Assembly (NCBI RefSeq): GCF_016638705.1
Contig: NZ_CP067341.1
Span: 1,677,501 to 1,741,500, forward strand
Source of the DNA: Lysinibacillus agricola
Lineage (GTDB): Bacteria > Bacillota > Bacilli > Bacillales_A > Planococcaceae
Direction of reading: 5' to 3'
Length of the DNA: 64,000 nt
Under the pieces are notes generated by a model that had not been told where the DNA came from, did no database searches, and saw only the letters and a list, made by a program, of their open reading frames with translations. The position numbers and the translations under genes were made by a program. Positions 26,301 to 34,620 of this stretch are shown here, in pieces (position 1 is the stretch's first letter; each line of letters opens with the position of its first letter).

Positions 26301-27387
26301 TGTAGAGATTTTAGGTGGAGTCGGTGAGTATGGTCGTAACTGCTTTTTCATTGAAAAAAATGGACATGCTATTTTACTCGATTGCGGAGTGATGAACAAT
26401 CGGCAGAAGACTCTTCCTAATTTAACACAAGCTCATGTTGCAAAGCTTGATGCAGTGTTTATTTCCCATTCACATACAGATCATGTAGGTGCTCTTCCTT
26501 TACTTGAGCGATGGGGATACATAGGACCGATCATTATGAGTAAAATGACTGCGCAGCAATTAAAACAATCTTGCCATCATACAAGAACCTTTCAACCAGA
26601 ATCAATCGGAGAATGGACAGTTGTTAGTAATTGTCTTGCTTTTCAATGGGGTTACAGTGGGCATCTAATAGGAAGCGTTTGGTATAAGATTCGTTTTTTT
26701 GAGGAGGTGATATTTTACTCTGGCGATTATGTGGTAGATTCCTATCTGTTGAAAGCAACACTACCTATAGAGGATGGGACTGTTTATGATGTAGCCATTA
26801 TAGATAGCGGCCACATTGAAAAGCACATCAAAAATATAGAAGTATTACAGCGAATGACGGAATATATCCATGCAAATCCAAACTGTCCGATCATTTTCCC
26901 ATCTTCTTTCTCAGGAAAAACAGCGGATATTGCTACCTATCTTTTTCAGCATACAACAAGAGCGATACGTGTAGATCATGATTTGTTGTCCTTATTTGAA
27001 AATTATTATGAGGCACCTGGAAATTTATTGTCTAACAGAACAATGTTGCAACAGTTTAAACTAGAATGTTTAACAAAAATAACAGAAAGTGAAAACACCA
27101 TTTATTTTGTGCCTGAGCGTAATGAAGCAAAATTAGTGGAGCTGCTTCATAAAAAGCCTACTTCAATAGTAATCTTTACGGGATATTGGAATAAAGGCAA
27201 ATATAAAAGTCCATTTTCCAAAAATCAATATAAAGAATTTTTTTACAAAACGCATCCAGATTATCATGATATCATCGCACTTTCTAGTAAAATACAGGCA
27301 CATAAGACAATCTATTTTCACAGTTCATTAACGAATAGAGATACGACTTTCTTGCAATTACTAAAAAATGAGGAGGAAATACTATGA
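26293..27387 (+). CDS. Metallo-beta-lactamase-fold hydrolase, beta-CASP/CPSF-like
   Basis: 364-aa cytosolic MBL protein. The metal motif HSHTDH is at residues 59-64, with GHLIGS (His near 124) and YSGDY (Asp near 145). These match the RNase J/CPSF73 branch (HxHxDH, GH-xGS, TGD). Later segments resemble beta-CASP motifs: PIIFPSSFSGKTADIATYLF near 200, FTGYWNKGKYK near 300 and a late His in TIYFHSS near 340. GGGGAGG is 8 bases before ATG 26293, whereas the in-frame ATG 26287 is too close. It overlaps both neighbours (permease stop and the next gene's ATG). The substrate is unknown. Nucleic acid or another phosphodiester is the family expectation. Confidence 0.85.
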   Translation: MLNVEILGGVGEYGRNCFFIEKNGHAILLDCGVMNNRQKTLPNLTQAHVAKLDAVFISHSHTDHVGALPLLERWGYIGPIIMSKMTAQQLKQSCHHTRTFQPESIGEWTVVSNCLAFQWGYSGHLIGSVWYKIRFFEEVIFYSGDYVVDSYLLKATLPIEDGTVYDVAIIDSGHIEKHIKNIEVLQRMTEYIHANPNCPIIFPSSFSGKTADIATYLFQHTTRAIRVDHDLLSLFENYYEAPGNLLSNRTMLQQFKLECLTKITESENTIYFVPERNEAKLVELLHKKPTSIVIFTGYWNKGKYKSPFSKNQYKEFFYKTHPDYHDIIALSSKIQAHKTIYFHSSLTNRDTTFLQLLKNEEEIL

Positions 27388-28181
27388 AGAAATGGGCAGT
27401 AAATTTTTATTTAGTTGTCATTGTACTTGTTAGCATCATTGGATTTAGTTCTACACAAGCAAAAGCAGCAATCGAGCCAGGAAATGAAATTAAATTCAAC
27501 ATTAAATCTGAGCCTTTCACTGAATCAGATATTTTAAATGTTTTCCAAGCGACAAAAAAAGATGAAGTGAAGATTTATTTCTTTGATACTCCGAATAGAG
27601 CTTTTCTAAATGAAGATTATATCCATCGTTTACGTGTCTACAAAGGAAGCAATAAAATGGATATCACGTATAAAAAGAGATTTGTAAATACACCTCTGGA
27701 TGAAGCGATTGCTATCACAGAAAGTCATGGCTTCACGGGAGCAGAATCTAACTATAAATTTGAAACGGATATTAAGGGTGACAATCGTACGTTCACAATA
27801 AGTCGTAAGGAATCATTAAAGACTACATCTAAAATTTCTTATGATGCAGTGGATACAAGTGCCGCTAAAAAATTAATTTTAGAAAATGTTCCGAAGAAAG
27901 TTTTAAATTGGGATTCTGAAGCATGGTATCAAAATACATTATCTCAAGCTGTCGTATATGGTCCTGCAAAAGCTACAACATATAAAGGAAGCTTTGCGGG
28001 CTATGCGGCGGATATTGAAGTTTGGCAATATCAAGGGGAGATTATGGTAGAGTTATCAACGAAAGAGGATGATGCATTAAAGGCCGCTGTTATAGAAAGA
28101 GAATGGCATGATCGATTAGCAACAGCAGGTTATTTAAGTGAAGATCAACGCGGTAAAACGGCATTTGTAATGGATAAGTAA
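27384..28181 (+). CDS. Secreted CYTH-like domain protein
   Basis: 265-aa protein with a Sec signal peptide (basic start, hydrophobic core to about residue 25, cleavage near TQAKAAIEPG) and no lipobox or sorting signal. The mature part looks like a CYTH/triphosphate-tunnel fold: NEIKFNIK near residue 33 for the first strand, then KIYFFDTPNRAFLNEDYIHR with LRVYKG (residues about 63-90), DITYKKRF, and NYKFETDI. CYTH enzymes bind inorganic or organic triphosphates or polyphosphate in the tunnel, usually inside the cell. It overlaps the MBL gene by 4 bp (ATGA). Secretion and the operon setting are unusual. Whether all tunnel residues are present needs a structural model. Confidence 0.7.
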   Translation: MKKWAVNFYLVVIVLVSIIGFSSTQAKAAIEPGNEIKFNIKSEPFTESDILNVFQATKKDEVKIYFFDTPNRAFLNEDYIHRLRVYKGSNKMDITYKKRFVNTPLDEAIAITESHGFTGAESNYKFETDIKGDNRTFTISRKESLKTTSKISYDAVDTSAAKKLILENVPKKVLNWDSEAWYQNTLSQAVVYGPAKATTYKGSFAGYAADIEVWQYQGEIMVELSTKEDDALKAAVIEREWHDRLATAGYLSEDQRGKTAFVMDK

Positions 28182-28196
28182 TAAAAAATATTCTTT

Positions 28197-28293
28197 AAAA
28201 TTCGCGACACTTCTGGGAATAGCGAACAAGCCGAGGTGCTAGAGTATCTACAGTGGCTTGTCACTCGTTTGGAGAAGTAGAGCGAATTTTTTT
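28197..28293 (+). terminator. Long hairpin ending the ABC/MBL/CYTH operon
   Basis: AAAATTCGC (28197) pairs with GCGAATTTT (28282-28290). Inside, ACTTCT pairs with AGAAGT and ACAAGCC with GGCTTGT. A run of T follows. The roughly 95-base stem is much longer than an ordinary terminator and could also be a processed RNA. Confidence 0.7.
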
Positions 28294-28420
28294 GGTGTGA
28301 AGTAGGATAGAAGGTAAATAAAAACAAAGAAAAATTTGTTCTAACTTTTTCAATTTAGCTTACACTTACTATAGGACGAACTTAGTGTTGAACAAGGGAG
28401 GAAATGACATAGCGAAAAAA

Positions 28421-29734
28421 ATGGGAATTGTCGCGCTACTTTTATTCGGTGTTTATGTGCTGTGTATGTATTGGTATATATTCCATAGCGGTGGTGGTAC
28501 AATACCACGAGCGTTGCAAGGAACAGCTGCGGATCCAGTGATGTTTATGTCTGAAAAAGAACTATACTTAAGTGGTGAATATTCTAAAATACGGAACTTC
28601 CTATTCTTTGTTGCTACACCTTTGGAATGGTTAGTCTATTTCATGATATTAATTATGGGCGTATCACGTTATTTCGAAAAGGTGGCGACGTCACAAACAA
28701 AATGGAAGCTGTTGCAAAATGCAGGTTACTTATTCTTATTATCACTTTTACTATATGTTGTACTATTCCCACTCGATTATTATCGTTACAATTTAAGCAA
28801 AAGCTATGGTATTAGTACACAAGGGTTTTCGTCATGGATGCGAGATGGCATTATCGATTTTTGGGTCAGCTTTGGCATGAGCTTTATCATTGTGTCTGTC
28901 ATTTATTGGCTCATCAAAAAAAGTGCAAAAAGATGGTGGCTGTATACTTGGTTTCTAACGATTCCATTCACAATATTTGTGATGTTCATTCAGCCTGTTG
29001 TCATTGATCCGTTATACAATGATTTTTATCCGTTGAAAAATAAGGAGCTAGAGGCGAAAATCTTGTCTCTTGCTGAACAGGCAAATATACCAGCAGAGCA
29101 TGTATATGAGGTCAATATGGCAGAAAAAACGAATGCCTTAAATGCTTATGTAACGGGTATTGGCAGTAATTCGAGAATCGTGCTATGGGATACAACCTTA
29201 AATCGTTTAACAGATAATGAAATATTATTTATCATGGCACATGAAATGGGACATTACGTAGAGAAGCATATTTATTTTGGTATTGCAGGATATCTTTTGT
29301 TGACATTGCTAGGATTATGGCTATCAGCGAAGTGTATGAGATGGTTGATTGGACGTCACGGACACGTATTAAAAATTAAAAAAATCAGTGATATAGGTTC
29401 TTACCCGTTGTTTTTACTTATAACATCCGTTTTATTATTTGCTTCAAACCCTCTGTCAAATTATATTTCGAGGTATCAGGAAATGAGAGCCGATCAATAT
29501 GCAATTTCACTAACAGGTGAACGAGAGTCAGCCGTTACGGCATTCCAGAAGCTAACGATATCTGGGCTAAGTGAAGTAAATCCACAGTTACTTGTAAAGT
29601 GGTTCCGTTATACACATCCGCCAATGCTTGAACGTATTTATAAGGTGGCGGAGAATGTAGATGAGAAAAAAGAGGAGCCATTAAAAGAAGTGCCATTAAA
29701 GGAAGAGCAGAAAAAAGAACAGCAGAAGAAATAG
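28421..29734 (+). CDS. M48 family metallopeptidase (Ste24/HtpX-like membrane protease)
   Basis: Integral-membrane zinc protease. About five N-terminal helices are followed by a catalytic domain with HEMGHYVEKH, an HExxH zinc site near residue 280, and a downstream glutamate ligand in RADQYAISLTGE. The start is unclear. GGGAGG at 28396-28401 cannot serve the upstream GTG 28385. The only codon at proper spacing in frame is ATA (28409, giving xAKKMGIV), and the first regular in-frame ATG is 28421. Either ATA is used or translation starts weakly at 28421. The C-terminus is a Lys/Glu-rich tail. It is a quality-control or CAAX-type protease with unknown targets. Confidence 0.87.
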   Translation: MGIVALLLFGVYVLCMYWYIFHSGGGTIPRALQGTAADPVMFMSEKELYLSGEYSKIRNFLFFVATPLEWLVYFMILIMGVSRYFEKVATSQTKWKLLQNAGYLFLLSLLLYVVLFPLDYYRYNLSKSYGISTQGFSSWMRDGIIDFWVSFGMSFIIVSVIYWLIKKSAKRWWLYTWFLTIPFTIFVMFIQPVVIDPLYNDFYPLKNKELEAKILSLAEQANIPAEHVYEVNMAEKTNALNAYVTGIGSNSRIVLWDTTLNRLTDNEILFIMAHEMGHYVEKHIYFGIAGYLLLTLLGLWLSAKCMRWLIGRHGHVLKIKKISDIGSYPLFLLITSVLLFASNPLSNYISRYQEMRADQYAISLTGERESAVTAFQKLTISGLSEVNPQLLVKWFRYTHPPMLERIYKVAENVDEKKEEPLKEVPLKEEQKKEQQKK

Positions 29735-29825
29735 CAGTAGTGCAGTAAGGTTTTGTGAACGAATAAGTTGGGTATTCTAAAAGAAAGTATCAAAACTCGT
29801 TCGTTTTAATGATAGGGGAATTGTT

Positions 29826-30641
29826 ATGCTTAATATTGTCGTTATTACACTTTCATCGATATTAGTCGCCTTTGCCTACAATTTTTTGTTAATTCCACAT
29901 GAGATTTTAAGTGGGGGATTAAGTGGGATTGCCATCATGCTTGGTATTATCACGCCCTTGAATACAGGGGTTTTAAATTTACTATTGAATTTGCCATTAC
30001 TTATTATAGGAGTCTTGAAGCTAGGGAAGCGGTTCATTGGATATACTATACTTTCAGTCGTTGTCTTGTCAGTAAGCTTGTACATTATTCCTATTTATAA
30101 AGCTACACAAGAACCGATCCTTGCCTCTTTATTTGGCGGAGTTATTGTGGGCTTAGGCACGGGTATAATTTTTCGTGCATCGGGTTCCTCTGGAGGTTTT
30201 GATATTTTAGCGATGCTGTTAAGTCGCAAACGGGATTTTCCCCTTGGTACATTAATCTCAGCGATGAATGGGATTGTTGTAGCTATCTCCGGATTCGTTT
30301 TTAGTTGGGATGCGGCATTACTTACGCTCGTATCGATTTATGCTACAGGGAAGGTTGTCGACACCATTCATACGAGTCATATTAAGTTGACGCTGATGAT
30401 TATTACAAGTAAGGGCGATGAAGTAAAGCAGCAGCTGCTGGAAAAGCTTCATCGAGGTGTGACGATTATCGACGCGAAGGGTGCTTACTCAGGTGAGGGG
30501 CGTAAAGTTTTAATCACTGTCATTACACGCTATCAGCTTGCTGAAGTTAAAGGTACGATAAAGGAAACGGATGCAAAAGCTTTTGTCAATATATTACAAA
30601 CTACTGAGGTTATCGGCGTGTTTGATAGAAGTTTAAAGTAA
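29826..30641 (+). CDS. YitT family membrane protein
   Basis: 271-aa protein. Five helices (residues about 1-175) contain IPHEILSGGLSGIAIMLGII and FRASGSSGGFDILAMLLSRK, the conserved YitT repeats. A C-terminal DUF2179 cytosolic domain follows (VTIIDAKGAYSGEGRKVLIT). AGGGGA precedes ATG 29826. Paralogues are common in Bacillaceae and their function is unsettled, with transport or nucleotide sensing suggested. It stands alone between the protease and the MmcQ-type gene, with a terminator at 30772. Confidence 0.9.
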   Translation: MLNIVVITLSSILVAFAYNFLLIPHEILSGGLSGIAIMLGIITPLNTGVLNLLLNLPLLIIGVLKLGKRFIGYTILSVVVLSVSLYIIPIYKATQEPILASLFGGVIVGLGTGIIFRASGSSGGFDILAMLLSRKRDFPLGTLISAMNGIVVAISGFVFSWDAALLTLVSIYATGKVVDTIHTSHIKLTLMIITSKGDEVKQQLLEKLHRGVTIIDAKGAYSGEGRKVLITVITRYQLAEVKGTIKETDAKAFVNILQTTEVIGVFDRSLK

Positions 30642-30771
30642 GGTATTTAATAACCAGAAGCGAAAACATCATGTCCTGTGATAAAGCTTTGTGGCCAGTA
30701 TCGATTTGCCTCAAGCGGCGAATGTACATCGGAGACAGCAATCAATCTAAAAATAAATAGTTATTCCCTCT

Positions 30772-30816
30772 ACACACGTTATTGATTATAATAAATATAA
30801 TCGAACGTGTGTTTTT
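30772..30816 (+). terminator. Terminator after yitT-like gene
   Basis: ACACACGTT and AACGTGTGT form 9-bp arms, with ATTGATTATA/TATAATCG pairing further in. TTTTT follows. Confidence 0.8.
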
Positions 30817-30844
30817 AAATTTTTGGAGGAAAAGGGGTTAAATA

Positions 30845-31219
30845 ATGAACAAAGAAACAATTCATGCATATTGTCTAAAGCTTCGTGGTACAACGTATGA
30901 TCACAAAGAAGAGTGGGGAGCGGATCGCTATCATATTGGGGGTAAAATGTTTGGAATGATGGGCGGAGATGCTACTGGAAGGCCAGTACTTACTTTAAAA
31001 TGCGAACCTAATCGAGCTGAAGAGTTGAGAGAAGCATATGAAGGTATTATTCCAGGCTACTATATGAATAAAACACATTGGAATTCAATTTATATGGATG
31101 CAGATGACGTGCCTATGGATTTAGTTGAAAATTTAATCAAACATTCGTATGAGCTAGTTTTCGGAAAGCTAACAAAAAAAGCTCAGCAGGAAATTAGTTT
31201 AATGGAAGAAATGAAGTGA
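30845..31219 (+). CDS. MmcQ/YjbR family protein
   Basis: 124-aa protein with the CyaY-like fold of YjbR. Typical pieces are KLRGTTYDHKEEWGADRYHI, LKCEPNRAEELREAY, and PGYYMNKTHWNSIYMD, which is the conserved motif with NK-HW. GGAGG lies upstream of ATG 30845. The family binds DNA weakly and its cellular role is not established. It is single and monocistronic. Confidence 0.88.
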   Translation: MNKETIHAYCLKLRGTTYDHKEEWGADRYHIGGKMFGMMGGDATGRPVLTLKCEPNRAEELREAYEGIIPGYYMNKTHWNSIYMDADDVPMDLVENLIKHSYELVFGKLTKKAQQEISLMEEMK

Positions 31220-31300
31220 GAGAAATAGTAGGATGAACACTAGTGTGTCAAAGTAAAACCCCGCGCAAAGAAGCGGGAGCAAATCCGGCGAAGAAATACT

Positions 31301-31469
31301 CAGGCGCAAGGGAAAACTGCTCGGGTCAGCCAAGGAACTGATCAGGCGCAAGGGAAAACTGCGGGTCAGCCAAGGAACTGATCAGGCGCAAGGGGAAACT
31401 GCTCGGGTCAGCCAAGGAACGGATCAGGTGCAAGAGAAAACTTCTCGGTTAGCCGAAGAACTGCTCAGG
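31301..31469. repeat. Four tandem repeats of about 42 bp
   Basis: Unit start CAGG(C/T)GCAAG recurs at 31301, 31343, 31383 and 31425, with a further partial CAGGTCC at 31466. Spacing is 42, 40, 42 and 41 bp. Each unit contains GGGAAAACTGC, CGGGTCAGCC and AAGGAACTGAT. The units differ by only a few bases. The array lies between two convergent genes and has no useful open frame. Confidence 0.85.
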
Positions 31470-31512
31470 TCCAACTGATATTTGCTCTACCAGCAACACA
31501 ATATAAGAAATT

Positions 31513-31570
31513 AAAAAAGAATCTGCCAGTTTCTCCAGCTTAATCGCGAAGAAAACAGATTCTTTTTTTA
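31513..31570. terminator. Bidirectional terminator
   Basis: AAAAAGAATCTG pairs with CAGATTCTTTTT across a 31-base loop, and T runs lie on both strands. It separates the repeat array from the convergent GIY-YIG gene. Confidence 0.65.
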
Positions 31571-31579
31571 GCTCTATGC

Positions 31580-31921
31580 CTAGTTATACCCACGTTCACC
31601 AAATGGCTGAAGCTTGTCGAGCCATTTTTGTTCTAGTTTTTCTAGCTCTTTTTTGGCATCGAAATAGCCTTCTTCTTTTTTCTTCAAATATTCCACAACT
31701 TCGATATCAAAAGCATCCTTGCCGAATGTGTTGTAATCGGCTTGTAGCTTTTGATTGGTATGTGTATTTGTTTTTAACGAAAATTGAAAGCCATTTAAGC
31801 GTTTTAAATTATTGAAGCTGCCAACAAACACTTTACCATTTTGTTTATTGGTCATTGTAAAAACGCCAGCTTCGATTTTCATTTCTTTATACATTTCCTT
31901 TAGTTCTTTTTTATGGTCCAT
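31580..31921 (-). CDS. GIY-YIG nuclease family protein
   Basis: 113-aa protein. The first strand pair reads GVFTMTNKQNGKVFVGSFNN, a variant of GIY-(10-11)-YIG in which tyrosines are replaced by phenylalanines. A later Arg or Lys-rich helix and a C-terminal Asn/Glu region complete the fold. The changed tyrosines make activity uncertain, as in the DUF123-like Bacillus homologues. It follows the DUF2087 regulator gene with 16 bp between them, so the two probably share a transcript. Confidence 0.75.
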   Translation of the reverse strand: MDHKKELKEMYKEMKIEAGVFTMTNKQNGKVFVGSFNNLKRLNGFQFSLKTNTHTNQKLQADYNTFGKDAFDIEVVEYLKKKEEGYFDAKKELEKLEQKWLDKLQPFGERGYN

Positions 31922-31937
31922 TGGAAACCCTGCTTTC

Positions 31938-32693
31938 TTATTTTTTTACCCAGTAGGCACTGCCATCTTCTTTTCGATCAATGAAGCCATATTCGATTAA
32001 AGAGCGACGTATTTGCACATAGTCCTCATACATCGGTTGGATCATTGCATTTAATTCTTTTTCGGAATATTGTTTCGCTTCATCGAAAAGCTTTGTCAGT
32101 GCACGGAGTATCACAATTTTATGCTTTTCACGTTTTGGGAAGCGGACAAGCTCTTTACCAATATCGTTTGGAAAGTACTTTTCAAGTAACTGCTGTTCTT
32201 CAGAAATCGTAATATTATAGCGATCGTCGACCATCGTAGCCGTTTTGTGAATCGGTACAAAGCTATCTTCTTTTTGATCTTGTTCTTTTAGTAGCTCCAT
32301 CATCGCAAGAAAAGTTTTCGCTTGACGTTCCTTTTCTTTAAGGGTAAAACGATGATGACGTATTGTTGTTGCACTACCAATTTCCAGTTCTTCTTTAATT
32401 TCTTGATCTGTTTTACCTTCATAAAATAAGCGCAAAATATGACTTTGATGATCCGTTAGTCCTGTCATTTTTTTATTAAGGCCATTTAAATAATGAAAAA
32501 CAGATTGATGTACAGCAGTAATATGATGCTGCATAAATTTTTCTGCCTCGTAAAGAACGCCTTCATGTGGATAAATAATACCCTGTTCAATTTTTTCCCC
32601 GCAAAGCAAACAAGTGAAGTGTGTTGCCTCATCAAGATAACCTTTTTTTATGTCTTTGATTGAAGCTTGCCAAAATAATTCATTTACATCCAT
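31938..32693 (-). CDS. DUF2087 domain regulator with LuxR-type HTH
   Basis: 251-aa protein. An N-terminal Cys-Cys/His-His zinc-ribbon-like segment (CLLCGEKI near residue 29, HHITAVH near 57) is followed by a LuxR-type HTH (LTDHQSHILRLFYEGKTDQE near 78). The C-terminal DUF2087 domain has YFPNDIGKELVRFPKREKHK and ends IEYGFIDRKEDGSAYWVKK. AGGAGG precedes ATG 32693. The family is found in Bacillaceae with unknown signal. The downstream GIY-YIG gene is probably co-transcribed. Confidence 0.85.
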   Translation of the reverse strand: MDVNELFWQASIKDIKKGYLDEATHFTCLLCGEKIEQGIIYPHEGVLYEAEKFMQHHITAVHQSVFHYLNGLNKKMTGLTDHQSHILRLFYEGKTDQEIKEELEIGSATTIRHHRFTLKEKERQAKTFLAMMELLKEQDQKEDSFVPIHKTATMVDDRYNITISEEQQLLEKYFPNDIGKELVRFPKREKHKIVILRALTKLFDEAKQYSEKELNAMIQPMYEDYVQIRRSLIEYGFIDRKEDGSAYWVKK

Positions 32694-32781
32694 TGGATAT
32701 CCTCCTAAAACAAACGATTAATTATTTTGTTTGCTTATTTATATATAAAATAACAAATTGTTTGATTAAAATCAATAAAAA

Positions 32782-32806
32782 ACACATCGCTTTATAAACG
32801 ATGTGT
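32782..32806 (-). terminator. Terminator of the LytTR-ABC operon
   Basis: ACACATCG and CGATGTGT pair around a 9-base loop. On the minus strand TTTTTTATTG follows. Confidence 0.8.
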
Positions 32807-32819
32807 GAAAATGTTGAAT

Positions 32820-33695
32820 CTATTTATTTTTCTTTTTAAAAATAATGATAGATAAGATAGCTAGCACAATAATTGTGACGAAAATAATGATAATACTTGT
32901 TGAGGTACTTAGTATATTTCCATGAAGGTCATAGACAATACCATACATTATTTTATAATCTTCCACCTGTGAAGCAGGCACACCTTCGAAAACCTTGGAA
33001 ATTGAGCTTTCCATAAAGGCATTACGTAATAGTAAAGTTGTATGGCTGATAGGGAAATACATAATAAGGTTTTGAGCAAAGCTTGGAAGGGCGCCGACAG
33101 GTACATAAACGCCACATAAGAAACCAATTGCAGTACCGATGATTGTTCCTAGCGTCGAAAAGGAATTTTGTGTATTGACAAATAACACAAGAAACAGATT
33201 AAAAACACTGGCAAGTAATACAGATAAAAATAATATACCGACGACGGTAACGAAATCCCTAAAGCTTAGAAGTTCACCGCCTGTTGCAACGATAAAGATT
33301 TCACAGCCAATAAGGGCGATAAGGGAGAAGATACAACCTACGATAAATGCATTGAATACATAGCTAAATTGAATGGTTGCTCGTGAAATGGGAGCAGTTA
33401 AAAAATCAGCCTGTGCTTTTGATTCTAAATCTTTTACAGCAATGCCATACGCAGCAAGTGTAGTAGAAACAGCGATCATAGATAGTAATCCAGCTACAAG
33501 CCATTCATTGACCATCGTTACTAATTCTGGCGTAGCTTCTGTCATTTGCTCAATGGCATCTACTTGCATTTTTTGAAGGAAAACAGCGTACAAAATAATG
33601 ACGATAAAGACAGAAAGCAGGGAGAAGAAGACTTGTGTTTTATCACGTCTGAAAACCTTGTTATTTCGCTGAACTAAGCTATATAAAGCTCCCAT
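32820..33695 (-). CDS. ABC-2 type transporter permease
   Basis: 291-aa permease with six helices of the ABC-2 type and a charged cytosolic start (MGALYSLVQRNNKVFRRDKT) before TM1. Typical points are the long loop after TM1, GTAIGFLCGVYVPVGALPSF and a short lysine-rich C-terminus. Its ATG codon shares a base with the stop of the ATPase gene (33695), so translation is coupled. It is the last gene of the LytTR-DUF3021-ABC operon. The substrate is likely a drug, lipid or peptide, not known here. Confidence 0.88.
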   Translation of the reverse strand: MGALYSLVQRNNKVFRRDKTQVFFSLLSVFIVIILYAVFLQKMQVDAIEQMTEATPELVTMVNEWLVAGLLSMIAVSTTLAAYGIAVKDLESKAQADFLTAPISRATIQFSYVFNAFIVGCIFSLIALIGCEIFIVATGGELLSFRDFVTVVGILFLSVLLASVFNLFLVLFVNTQNSFSTLGTIIGTAIGFLCGVYVPVGALPSFAQNLIMYFPISHTTLLLRNAFMESSISKVFEGVPASQVEDYKIMYGIVYDLHGNILSTSTSIIIIFVTIIVLAILSIIIFKKKNK

Positions 33696-34615
33696 TAAGC
33701 TGCACCTCCCTCGGCCATAATATGAAGAAAGACATCATCCATAGTACCTTTGATTACTTCAAAAGAGGCAATAAGCGGCTCCGCTTTTTTTAATAGTGTT
33801 AAAGCATGAAGAGTCGATTCGACCCGGACAGAGAAAATACCTTGCTTTTCTGTATAGGAGATATTATTTTCCTCAAGCCACTTTATCCCTTCAGAATTAT
33901 GATGAAAAACAAGTGCCATTGAATCGTAGGCGTAATTTGTTTTAAGAGCATCTGGTGTCCCTTCAGCAACAATTTCTCCTTCCTTTAAGACGATGACTTG
34001 ATGAGCGACTGTCACTTCCTCCATATAATGTGTTGTCAAAAAAACAGTCATGTTTGTTTCTAGCTGGAGCTGCTTAATGGCTTGCCAAACGAATTGACGA
34101 GTTTGTGGATCAAGACCAGTTGTCGGTTCATCTAAAAACAAAATTTTTGGTCGATGAATAAGGGCTCGAGCGATATCTGCACGCCTTTTTTGTCCGCCTG
34201 ATAAAGTTCTATATTTTCGCTTTTCTATATCGTCTAAATGCAAATATGTTGAAACAAATTGATAATTTTCGGCCAATTGTGTTTTCGATAAGCCATATGT
34301 TTTGCCACGATGAAGTATGTTTTCACGTACCGTTAATCGTTCATCCAGAAGACTTTGCTGAAAAACTACGCCAATGGATTTTCGGATTTCAGCATTGTCG
34401 TTGCTTTCATCAAGTGTATAGCCATTAATTTTAACTGTACCGCTTGATTTTTTTAATAATGTACAGAGTATTTCAATGGTCGTTGATTTCCCCGCACCAT
34501 TCGCACCTAAAAAGGCGAAGAGGGAGCCTTGCTCAACTGAAAACGAAATCCCCTTTACTGCCTGATGTTCACCATATTGCTTACATAGGTTTTCAACTTG
34601 TATAGCAGAGTTCAT
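33695..34615 (-). CDS. ABC transporter ATP-binding protein (drug-exporter type)
   Basis: 306-aa ATPase of the CcmA/DrrA type. Walker A is GANGAGKST near residue 38, the Q-loop VVFQQSLLDERLT near 87, the signature LSGGQKRRADIARALIHRPK near 140, Walker B LFLDEPTTGLD near 162 and the H-loop TTHYMEEV near 195. A C-terminal DUF4162-like accessory domain follows (about 230-300). It is co-translated with the ABC-2 permease and follows DUF3021 by 5 bp. Confidence 0.93.
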   Translation of the reverse strand: MNSAIQVENLCKQYGEHQAVKGISFSVEQGSLFAFLGANGAGKSTTIEILCTLLKKSSGTVKINGYTLDESNDNAEIRKSIGVVFQQSLLDERLTVRENILHRGKTYGLSKTQLAENYQFVSTYLHLDDIEKRKYRTLSGGQKRRADIARALIHRPKILFLDEPTTGLDPQTRQFVWQAIKQLQLETNMTVFLTTHYMEEVTVAHQVIVLKEGEIVAEGTPDALKTNYAYDSMALVFHHNSEGIKWLEENNISYTEKQGIFSVRVESTLHALTLLKKAEPLIASFEVIKGTMDDVFLHIMAEGGAA

Positions 34616-34620
34616 ATTGT

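Noticed and set aside
31301-31469. Possible CRISPR array
   Set aside because: The 42-bp units are nearly identical along their whole length, with no unique spacers.
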